This document shows positions 1 through 12,400 of a stretch of 64,000 nucleotides of DNA, piece after piece. The notes under the pieces were generated by a model. That model was not told the origin of the DNA and ran no database searches. It saw only the letters and a list, made by a program, of their open reading frames with translations. A program made the translations under genes and the position numbers. The DNA lies in contig JAUJPP010000012.1 in assembly GCA_030562195.1 (NCBI GenBank), forward strand, positions 23,643,976-23,707,975, in the 5' to 3' direction. The stretch comes from Nipponacmea schrenckii. Its lineage: Eukaryota; Mollusca; Gastropoda; Lottiidae. Every line of letters begins with the position of its first letter. The first letter of the stretch is position 1.

Positions 1-282
1 GCTTTAAAGTGATACTGTGTCTTAAAATTATTATGTTTTAGTTCTCAAGAATGGTCATTATTTGAATATATTCATCAGTGAACTTACCTGGTGTCATAAG
101 GTAACAGAATCCCGTAAAATCTGGATTACTCACAGAACTAAGTTATTATTGAAAAACGCTTACGGTAATCAATTTATTAAGCGTTTTTCAATGATCAATT
201 CCATCTTTATTGATGAAAGTTATTTGGATTTATCGGGTTATATAAAGATTCTGTTATGTTATTTATGACAGACTCGGCAACA
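1..282. repeat. Foldback MITE copy 1 (right end missing)
   Basis: This copy starts with the family terminus TTTAAAGTGATACTG, carries the arm with ACTTACCTGGTGTCAT, the internal hairpin (AAAACGCTTACGG ... GCGTTTTTCAA) and the motif TCTGTTATGTTATTTATG. It stops before the right terminal inverted repeat. It lies downstream (minus strand) of the last visible filamin exon. Family description is under 11351-11702. Confidence 0.7.
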
Positions 283-433
283 CACATACGTACATTAGAC
301 TCCAATATTTGAGTTAACTATTATTTTGAGGTCAAATGGACTAAGAACTGACTAAGAACTGACTAAGAACTGACTAAGAAAGCATCTAAATAAAGGACAT
401 CCAGAGTAAAACAATCTGATTAATTCCTGGCAC

Positions 434-3400
434 CTTTTGGTCCTTTTATTCTAACAGCTAGCTTCCCAGCACCGGCACCATGGGTTTCTACTAGAAATCT
501 ACTTTGATAATTATGAATCAAACCATTTTCTATACCAGGGCCAAACGCCTTTACTTTACTGGCATCAGGGGGCTCGCCAACCCTTATAAAAAATGGACTC
601 CCTAGAAAAGAAATAATATTGATGTAGTTTTACGTCCTACTCTTCTGCACCTTATGGGCTAATGAAGTCGGGGAACGCCATGAAAATGAAATGAAGTGAT
701 GGGGCTTTACGTTCTTCTCTTCTGCACATTATTGTCTACTGAAAAGGGTCAACGCCACGCAGTGTGCAATGAGGGAAATTTTGCCAGGACAGTTGCATTA
801 GCCTACTCTTTTAGCGATTTTCAACTGTCGATGGATCTTTAACGTGTACAGCCTGTAGAACAAGGGGCCTCGGATTATTGTCCTATATGAACAACTAGAC
901 GATCTTCCCTAAAATCTGAATATGAAGTAGATTAAAGAAGTCAGAATTTAACTCTAAGAATAATAACGAATTAAGGATATCAGATATTTAATGAATTGGC
1001 AAAAATCACAATAGTCTTAGTAAACACGAACCTATAATTCTAAAATAGTTGTAGGCCTGTATATATAAATATATCTAAGACTACAATTGTCTTGTTTAAT
1101 GTTTTAGCCAAAAGCCTTCCACAGAAACACTTCCAATAGATTATGATCACTTTTTTCCCGTCCTTTTATTGCTTATTCAAAATTAAGAATCAATGAAGCC
1201 TACTATGTGAATATGTGATATAATGCTATTCCTTACCTGGTATATCGGTACCATCAAATGTTACAATCAGCAGATATTTACCGGGTTCGGGTGGTCGAAC
1301 CCACATTCTGAACCTACCATTTTCTTCGTCTTTAACGTCACATTGGGCAGTGTGATGTTGACTCTTACAGATTGCAGTTACCTCCCCTGAAACGAAGAAT
1401 TACCTGACTAAATAAAACAATTATTATAAATTGTTATATAGATTGTTGTAGAACGTGTCCATGTGGTTCTCACACTGTCATCAGGAATATAATGTTTCAA
1501 CATTGAAACTTCGAAATAGTTAATATTCTAGAAGTATCCATCCATAATAATTGCGCTGTTTATTTACGCTTGTGTTTCTAATATGCTACTGAAGGATTGA
1601 TAAACCAGCGGTTCAAGACTGACATTGTGTAATAGCATTTTTTGATAAGAAAACAAGCAATTCGTCCTGAGATTTTAATGTATACCTGGTCCTGCTTCTT
1701 GAGCTTCAACAGTGAACATCATTTCTTCGCCAGCAATACCACCCTCCAGACCTCTACCATACAGCTTCACCTTGGCTGCTGCCCCTTTATCTCCAATAGA
1801 AACCTTCATTGGACAGTTGGGTACCAGTTTATTCGACCAGAACACATACAATAGATAGCCACCTGGATCCATTAGAAATAGACATATGAAATGAATGGGA
1901 GTTTTACGTCCTACCCTTCTGCACCTTATGTCAATGAAGATATGTGACGCCATGCAGTGTGCAATTAGGAAAAAATTTGCGAAGACAGTGCATTTAAGCC
2001 TTCTCCTTTTGCCATTTCTAACCGTTGGAGGACCTTTAACATACACAGGGTCTCGGTTGACTGACCTATCCGAACGACTAGACGTTTTTCCATGACAGTC
2101 CCTCTGATGGATATATATACTGGTATTGGCCAAGTTTGAGCTAAATTAAAACGTTATGTTCCTTCTAAGGCTGTCTATGCCTTTAATATGCATTAAGTAA
2201 AATCGAGACATACCTGTATTATGCGATAGGTAAGAACATTTATATCTATTGTATTTTATATCATTCATCTTCACATCAATATCATTCTTTACACCCTTCA
2301 GCTCCACTCGACAAGTTCCTGAAATAGGTCCACATCTAGCTTTTTCCTCTAGCATCGTTTCGAGAAAAGGTTCCAAGAGGATCATATCTAACTGATGTTA
2401 AGCCAATATCAGACAATCAATTTTCAACTTTTTGTTTAAAGCTATGGAAATAGGGTACTCCGTCCGTAGATAGGAGACAGCATGCGATTAATCAAAAACA
2501 GAAGGAATGGTCGGAATCGTCTGAAATTGGCTGTGAATATCCAGGACACATATAAGTACCTCTCTGCAAAGTTTCAAATCGATAGCTTTATGGGAAGGGG
2601 GAGGTGCGATACTAGAACAGTGCCAAGGTAAGATCCTATCATTTCAAAAATGTCAAAACAAAATGGTATTGCAGTTCTATATATTCCCTCGAGTGGTCTC
2701 TGAATACAGTTTCTACTGTATTGGTAACCGCAGAAGCTGTGGAATCCATTTTATTTGATCGAAACAAAGATGGTTGTATAAAGCAGTGTATTTCATTAAT
2801 GGGGCTTATAATAACGCAGTATCCTGCCTTCTTTTTCTTACTTGGTGTCTGAAGCAATCGAATTCGTTCCTACGTACCTGGACCAGCCATTCTCCCATCG
2901 ACAGTGAACTGTGCAGTGACGCCCTTTCTGGCTCGTTCACAACCTTCACCAGAAACGATAACTTTGGAAGCATCAACTGGTAATACAGGACCATCGCAGT
3001 ATCCTCGTATTGGAGAACAAGCCAATGGTACATCACTCCAATACATATGTATATAATGGTCGCCTGCAAAGGATTTAACAGTGAATTATTCGTGAACAAA
3101 TTTTTGATGCACCTATATACAGTAAACGTCGCTAGGTTACTCGTTTACATATTCATATAGCCCTAATAATAGCATGCATTCAAAATATTCTGCGCCGTCA
3201 TGACACATTAAGAATGCCATTGAGTTACAATCAGAAGAGTCGATAAGACACGAAAGGAGGCATCAGGTCACAATTAAAGGTACCGTCAAGTCAGATGAAG
3301 AGGCGCAATCAAGTCACAATAAAAAGCGCCATCGAGTCACAATAAGAAGCGTCGTCAAGTAACAATAAAACGTACAGTCAATTGACAGTTTGGTTTCGAT

Positions 3401-6400
3401 AAATGCAGCTATTTATCAAATCAAAAGTATAAGCGTTCGTTAGTAATCACCTCGTCCAATAGCGATAATTAATGAGAGATAAATCAGGAAGTCTTTAAAT
3501 ACTCACTTACCCTTTTGTTCGGCCTGGAACTTCACAGAAGCTATAGTATTATCTTGGGTAACTTGCGCTGATATCTTACCATTGGGACTTAGTATTTCTG
3601 ACTTAACTCGACCTGGAATCGAATTTTAGGAAATAACTTGCAGCGTTAACATACACCAATAATACAAGGATTCAATTGTTCAAAGTATGCAGTTCCTTTA
3701 CGATTTCGATATTGTTCTTGATATGTAATATGAGAGATTGATTAATCATAACAATCCAAAGACCTTGCCCTAGCTCTACTTACGGTAAATCTATTCCCGA
3801 ATTTCCCACACTTGTAATTTACAGAATCCCCACCCCTGGAAAATTGCCATAGAGCCCCCCCCCCCTTCACCAAATTCTTCTGTTATGAAGTATTGTTTTT
3901 GGTCAAATGATGCTAACCTGGTCCAGCATTCGAAACGTCTAGCTTCAAAACTGTGTCTTTCTTATATTCTAAAACCATAAAACCGTTGCCATCTCTTAAT
4001 TCTGATAAATCTGTTAGTAACACGATCGAGGAGTGGTCTGATACCTGAACACTAAATGGACTGCCTGAAATGAAATAAAGTCTTTGTGGTTACTAGATGA
4101 AGCACAGTCGATGTGGCACTCGGCATTTTACTTCCTTGGTCGAGAAAATAAAATTGACTAAATTTTTTTTCACAGTCGACTAGTTCGCTATCTTCTTCTT
4201 TTTAAAGGGTACCATATCAGCCCGGTTTCCCCCGACAGTGATGCAGATCGGAGGGACTGACATGGAAACCGTGTCTGGTCGTTCGTATGGGTCAATTACA
4301 ATAAACCGAGACCCCGTGTGCTAAAAAAGAATAACACTTTTTTTGGTGCTATGATCTAATCCTCTCTTAAGGGACCACCTTCATTAAGAGACCACCTTCA
4401 TGAAGAGATCACCTTCTGTAAGAGACCACCTTCAGTAAGAGACCACCTTCAGTAAGAGGCCATTTTGAATATTCCCTTGAGTGCTATCTGAATACAGGTT
4501 CTTCTATATTTACAAAAAGAAAAGAACTGACCTTTGACCGCCAAACCACCAAAGGTTATAGTAATGATGTATTCCCCGTGTATTATGGGCGTATATTCAT
4601 ATTGATAATAACCATCGTACAGTTTACTTTCACTAACTTCTATATTTCTCTTGTTCACTGAAAGAAACAATGCAAGTTTGGAGGACTTACTTGGAAAGAG
4701 CGTCTTGCACGTTAACCTGAGGATCCAGGGTTTAATCCCGAAAAAAGGCGAGATAACCTTTTGAATTTCCTTTGACAGTGATGCAAGTCGAAGTGGCTAA
4801 CATTGAAAAAGCATCTAGTCGTTCGGGGGGACAATAGGCCCGAGGCCCCGGGTGCTACAGGCTGTGCATGTTAAAAATCCCTCGACAGTTAGAAATCGCA
4901 AAGAGAGTAAGTTAATGCCATTGTTCTGGTAAAATTTTCCTCAATGCATACTGCATGACGTTGCCCGACTTATTAGCCCATCATTAGTTATTCATCAGGC
5001 TGTAGAAGAGTAGGGCGTAAAACTCCCTTCCATTTTTGAAGTCTCTGTGAAGTTTTACCTTCTATTATAACAACTACGTCTCCTTTCAATTTCTTTGTAT
5101 TCACCGTAAAGGTTGCCTTCTCGCCTTTGGTCGCTCTGTAAAGACCGTCTCCAGAGGCCACGATCTGACTGCTGTCATTAATTTCTACATACAGCGGACT
5201 TCCTAAAAAACATCAACTTATAGATCTAAATAATCCTACCTAAATATACTTTATTCAACTTTAGTGAGCATTATTGAATTTCGATGAAAAAAGCTTAAAA
5301 CTTAAATTGCGACTTAAAAACCACCCCGCCATCTCCCGCTAGGGCATCATAGACCACTGTAGAATAACCATTGCAACATGGGTGGTGGAATTTCCATTGA
5401 TGGTTTCATTGTATGATTAGGTTACTTTGATGGGCGGGGGCTCAAACGTACTTCAACTAGGTTTAATCTAAATTATAGCACAGAGATAAACAAAGTAGCA
5501 ATTTGTCAAACCCACCTCCAATGAAAATAGATTACGAATCACGGATAATAAATATGTTTATATTTGACAAACCTTTAATAGGTTCACCACAAATTTCTCC
5601 GACTATTTTGTATCTTCCCGTCTTCGATGGTGTATAAGTTAGCTGGGTTCGATTATTGGTCGTAGTACAGTCAAAGTCACCAATAGGTCGATCACTGCTA
5701 TCATATACCTGAAGGTCGACTTCAAAATTCTTAGTTTCTCTGCAATTTGCATAAAATATACCCGTTTCTCCCACTATCAAGTGACTTGGGCCGGTTAACG
5801 TACATGAATTTGGATTAAAAACGTCAAACTTAAGATCTTTATTGGTGTTGTGACCATCGACATACGTCCTTACTGTCCATTGACCTGAAACATCACAAAA
5901 ATGGCTCAGGCATAAGACAAAAATATCACAGCACAAAAAACATCATACACGCAAAAATCCTGGTAGTACACGAATTGTTAACATGCGATTAAAAGTTTTT
6001 CGGGAACAAAATAAGCAATACAGAATAATGAACGAAGGAAATAATTAAAATACATGTAAATATCAGTAGCAATTTGGACGATTCAAACGGACATACATGT
6101 ACCATGATTACAATGACGTTCAGTAAAGCAAAGGGCGCCCTGCTTTGATAGCAACTTAAAGATTCAAGAGTTTGGCACGAGAACGCTTTTCATCTAGTTA
6201 CCAGAATCGGAACACGAGTAGAATTAGGAGACCTCGCCTTACAACTTTTCTATATACTGTTTATAAGACATATAGAAATAGGCATAGGTAAAGAAACACA
6301 AGATATAAGGGTATACTATTTTCTAACATTTATTAACTCAACAGTTCACATGCTCATACAGGCAGTGTTATTAAATATTATATAGAATCAGTAGATATAT

Positions 6401-9400
6401 AGATATACTATTTCTAACTCAACGCTTCAAAATCTTATACAGACAATGTTATCAAATATTATAAAGAATCAGTAGATATATAGATATAAGAACTATTTCT
6501 GATATTTATTAATTCAACAGTTCACATGCTCATACAGGCAGCGTTATCAAATATTATATAGAATCAGTAGATATATAGATATACTATTTCTGACATTTAT
6601 TAACTCAACAGTTCACATGCTCATACAGGCAGCGTTATCAAGAGAAATGAATAAACATAACAGGACTAACAATATATATATATATACTAGTAGATAAACA
6701 TGAGTAGCACTCTAAATAAGGAAGCCATAAATGAGAAACATTGAATTAATAAATGTTAGAAATAGTATATCCATATATCTTGTGCTTCTTTACTTTTCTA
6801 TACTTGAAAATATCATGACCGTTTACATCATTCGACTGATTAAGTCTGGTTTTGTAATTTAATGGACTTCAATTAGATTCCGGTCTGTTATTTGTATGTC
6901 ACAAGAACGACACGATAGTTATGGATAAATTGGGGTACATGAGGTATCCACTGACCTATAATACGGGGTCTGATTGATCCTGTAATTATATTATCATTTC
7001 TAGTAATAGACACGTCTTCTGTTTTACCAACTGGATTAGTTGATACCATCGTCACTACAGAATTACCTGCTTTAGATACATCAACCTACAATAGGAACCG
7101 AATCACACGCATAATATACGCCTATAATCGTTAAACAGATAACTTGTCACTTTACATTTTATCATGGAAAAGCTTCTAGCTGTTCCGATGGTACAATAAA
7201 CCGAGGTCTCCTGTGCAGTTACAGTCTGTGCACGTTAAAGATAAATTTACTAGATGCTTCTACGACCTGCATCACTGAAATAGGACTGAAAAATTCGACA
7301 ATTCATCTCGACTTTTGTCGTGATTGAACCAGGTTAGCCTGCAAGCATTTAAGTCACTGAGCCCCCTACAACTAATGCATTAGGAAATCATCATAATGAA
7401 CCTTTTGGTGAAAACAACCAAATTTCACTTTCAATAAATCAATACTTTTGCAAATATCAATGTATAGTTTGAGTACGATCGGTATTTACAACGAAGTTTA
7501 ACAAAGGTGTTTCTATTTTAATTTTCATAGGAATGGGGAGGAAGATATTTACCTTAACTTGCCATTGGCCGTCTAGTCTGGAGTATAGCCCAGAGCTGGC
7601 TATTGAAATACTAGATAAATCTAGCTCTACCAGAAAATCGTGCGGACTTCTTGGTATTTCTACATCATCATAATATACGTGGATCTGAAATTGTAAATCA
7701 GGTATATATAGTTTGAACGCAGTAAATAAAATGGAGTTTTACGTCCTACTCTTCTACACCCAATATGCTAATGAAGACAGTGAAATGAATGGAGTTTTAC
7801 GTCCAACTCTTCTACACTTTATATGCTAATAAAGACCGTGAAATGGATGGAGTTTTGCGTCCTACTCTTCTACACCTTATATGCTAATGAAGACAGTGAA
7901 ATGAATGGAGTTTTACGTCCTACTCTTCTACACCTTATATGCTAATGAAGACAGTAAAATGAATGGAGTTTTACGTCCTACTCTTCTACACCTTATATGC
8001 TTATGAAGACAGTGAAATGAATGGAGTTTTACGTCCTACTCTTCTACACCTAATATGCTAATGAAGACAGTGAAATGAATGGAGTTTTACGTCCTACTCT
8101 TCTACACCTTATATGCTAATGAAGACAGTGAAATGAATGGATTTTTACGTCCTACTCTTCTGGCCCTTAACGGATGATGAAGACGGAGTGGATAGCGAAG
8201 AAACCTACCGTATGTTTGCCCGACTCCTTAGGTGTAAAAATATATTCTCCTCGATTGCCCTTCCATGCTGGATTACAAATAACATTTCTAGAACCACTTT
8301 TAACTTCTACTTTAACATTCGACTTTTCCACCAAATCGTTTGGTATTACTACTGCAAATACTTGCTATAAACAAATCAGAAATGAAATGAATGGAGTTTT
8401 ACGTCCTTTTTTACACATAAACGTTATTAATTAAAGAAAGAAAGAAAGAAACAACTATATTTTACAAGGATAACAATTTAGGTTCTCAGTTAAGGATTCT
8501 TTCTACCAGCTGGTCCTTGGCGAAACCTCGTGGCATTGATCTTCCTGGATTATCCGTACGCATTTACAGCTGGGTCGCCTTGAATAATTAAAGGTCATCG
8601 GACTTTCAGGTGATGATCGAGTTCGGAATTAACAACCACCATTTGCTCAAGGTGACAAAGGAAATGACGTTATGTAAAAACCAACTGACTGACCAACTAT
8701 AAACGGTTGTAAACGATGTTCGTGGTTTATTAAGGCATGTGAACTTTGCTTCATTCTCAAGCATAATAATGTACGTACCACTTTTCCCTGATAAACCTTT
8801 TTGAAATCGGCCTTTAGAATGATATTTTCTACTTCAACTCTGGGCTCAACCGGCTTGAAATTTTGAAATTTGCTAAGATATGCCATGATCGTCAGATGGT
8901 CCACATTAGGGTCGGCCATTTCTTCTGGTGTCAATATTGGATCTATTCCAAGACTTTTAGCTTCTTCCATCCCTGCAATACGTTGTTGAAGAAAAAGTAG
9001 GCCTAACATCCGGTTGCACAGCGCACGGTGGCCAGGTGAGGTTATGATGATCGGTAAACTCTAAATTTTACACCCCAAGTCTGAAGTTGCGTTGCGTACG
9101 GGGAGGGTGGGGGTGGAGGGACATATGTCTGTGATGTTTATGTAATCAGTAAACTATGAAGGGGCGTTCGTGTGTAAAATCTAGACGTTACACCCCCCCC
9201 CCCCTTTCCCAACTCCTAGTCACAATGGTCGCGCGACGCCCATGATCATAGAAATCACACAGAAAGTTTAATTTCCTTCCATCCCCCATCCCCTCCTCTC
9301 TCCCTCACCATATTTCCTCATACACATGACTAAGATTATTAAAGCGTGTGATGCAAGTCTGAAACTACGTATAATCAAAACATTCCAGCCTTAGAACGGC

Positions 9401-12400
9401 GTCATAAATTGCTCAGAATAGAAGATATGGATTAGGAAGCCGGGGTAATATATGTTTCAACAAAATACCCATAAAGTTTACTTACCCATTCTACAATTAG
9501 CGATATAGTCATTTCTATCAATATCTGGCCAGTTGGGTATATTACCTCCAATAGACTGGACAATACCACACAGATAAAACCCATCATTCCAGTCAGTCTA
9601 CAAATAAAGCAGGACGTAAAACTCCATTCATTAAATATGCATTATCTGAGGCTGCAATCTGAGGCAGCGCACATTTGATGAACGCAGTTTTCAAAGGCAT
9701 AATCGCTATCATGATTTTTACAATTATAAATAGGCCTCACAATAATTTGGTGTTTTTTGTTCTTACAATTTCCCATACCAGGGGAAAACAATTTAAAATA
9801 TATACTATAGTCCTGTTGTCTAACGTTTTAGCTAAGTACCTTCATCAGAAACACTTCAGTAGAATATATACTATTGTCCTGTTATCTAACTTTTTAGCTA
9901 AGTACCTTCATCAGAAACACTTCAGTAAAATATATACTATTGTCCTGTTGTCTAACGTTTCAGCTAAATACCTTCTTCAGAAACACTTCAGTAAAATATA
10001 TACTATTGTCCTGTTGTCTAACGTTTCAGCTAAATACCTTCTTCAGAAACACTTCAGTAGAATATATACTATTGTCCTGTTGTCTAATGTTTTAGCTAAA
10101 TACCTTCTTCAGAAACACTTCAGTAGAATATATACTATTGTCCTGTTGTCTAACGTTTCAGCTAAATACCTTCTTCAGAAACACTTCAGTAGAATATATA
10201 CTATTGTCCTGTTGTCTAACGTTTTAGCTAAGTACCTTCATCAGAAATACTTCAGTAGAATATGTACTATTGTCCTGTTGTCTAACATTTCAGCTAAATA
10301 CCTTCTTCAGAAATACTTCAGTAGAATATATACTATTGTCCTGTTATTATTTATTTCAAGTTAAGCTTTTTTTCTGATGCAGGCCCTTATTAGTCTCCGT
10401 TTAGGAAAAAACAAAAATGAAATTGTAATCGAATATTCAGCCAATTTGATTGTATCAACAATGATACAGAACACGGACTTAGATGAAAACTTACCGATAG
10501 ATTACTAATGGAGGTAGTTTTTAATTGTCGACAAACCCAGTTTAAAGTGGCGTAGTAACCAGGGGAGTCTCGTTTGATAAAGTATGACAAGTAAGTCATG
10601 GCGGACATCTCATCCAGCGCAGCACTGGCAAAATCTTCGGGACTGATCATCATTGGTATATTCAGCTGGTCTTTAGCAGTTGTCATCGCTGTTCGACAAT
10701 TTTCAACTCTTCAATAGAAAAAAAAAACAGCTTGTTAGATAAGTTAGCTCCCTGTTAGTTATCTCACAGGAATTGGAGGAGCCATCAATAGAGTCGTATC
10801 ACTCACTCACATAGTATACTATGTGAGTGAGTGATACGACTCTATTGATGGCTCCTCCAATTCCTGTGGTTATCTAATTTTTTTCACGCACATTGAGATC
10901 GGAACCCACAGTCAAGATGTAAATAAAATAATTATTTCAGGTGATAATTATTGTGAAGATATAAAAAGTAGCTGCGATATTCCGTGCAAATTAATTTTTT
11001 TTTGTATAAATTAGCAGATTTATCGCCTAATTTTCACTTAAGTTTTAAATTTTTAAAAGTTAAGAATTATCTCCTAGTTATAAACTAATTTTCACTAAGG
11101 TGATTAAAAGTTGAAAAATATAAAAAAAAAAAAACAAAAAAAAACAAGAATGTATAGATTTTTAGTATTTAAAACTGGATTTATCTCCTAATTTTCACGA
11201 AGGTTGTTTATTTAAAATTCAAGTTTATAATTTATAATAAAAAAAGTGAATTATGTCGTCTATAGCCACCGTACCGTACCGTACCGTGGGTCCAAATAAT
11301 ACTGTGTTTTAGGATATATATGTCTTCCCTCTTAGGAATTGAATTGCAATTTAAAGTTATACTGCGTCTTAGAATGAACATAAAATTTTAAATTTGGTCA
11401 ATAAGAGTATATGTTCATCAGTAGATATACCTGCTGTCATAAATAATAACAGAATCCTTATATAATCTGATAAATCCCCAAAACTTAGTAATTATCCATA
11501 ACGATGCATTTGATTATTGAAAAACACTCAATAAATTGATTTAGCGTTTTACAAATATGACTTAGTTTTGTGAGTTTTCTAGATTTAAAGGGATTCTGTT
11601 ACTTTATGACACCATGTAAGTTCACTGATGAATATATACTTATAATGATCATTCTTGAGAACGAAAGTTTTTGTTCATTTTAAGACCCAGTATCGCTTTA
11701 AATAACTCAGTGTCAGCATGTTTCAAATGATAACCGATGACATGGCCTTACCTGTTTTTGCGGAGGAGCTGTCTCCAATGGGGCGATAATCCTGGCCTAC
11801 ACATATCTAAAAGAGCACTGAAATATCAAAAAATATCTCGTGACATTTTACTCATATAACAGAATGAAATGGAGTTTTACGCCTTACTCTTCGTCTTATA
11901 GGCTTATGAAGATGGAAACTCTATACAGAGTGCCATGAATGAAATTATGTCAGGACAACAGCCTAGGCTTACTATTTTTGTGATTTCCAACTGTCAAAGG
12001 ATCTTTAAAGTGCACAGCATGTAGCAGACAAGGGACCTCGGTTTATTGTCGCATCCTCCATTTCTGCCCCTTCAACCTGTTTGAGTGACAAGGAGAAAAC
12101 GACCTTTGCCGGGATCGAACCCTGGGCCCTCATATTAGCCAGCAAGCGTCTAACACACTGTGACATACATGTATATGTTTAACACTCGTCCATACTTACT
12201 GTAAAGCTATACCATCCGACCAGTCGGATGAGAAGTTAGCGATGTTGAAGTCTGGCAGTATTGAATGAAACCATGACAACATCAACTTTTTGGGTGGAAC
12301 CTTGGTTTTACTGGAACTAATCTGGTATCGTAGAATGAGATGCCATAACAACCCCAGAATCAACTTGAGGTTTCCATTGACTACATCTTCATTCCCTGAA

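Noticed and set aside
2348..2400. Earlier acceptor for filamin exon 16, giving an N-terminal extension read from 2389
   Set aside because: It keeps phase but adds residues not seen in filamin repeats. The acceptor at 2349 gives a repeat of normal spacing.
8137..8434. Two overlapping plus-strand ORFs
   Set aside because: They are made of SINE-A tail plus the antisense of filamin exon 7.
9675..10364. 229-residue ORF with a 22-residue repeat (RIYTIVLLSNVLAKYLHQKHFS-like)
   Set aside because: It is the translation of the 66-bp core array of a mobile element; the same unit at other sites is not open.
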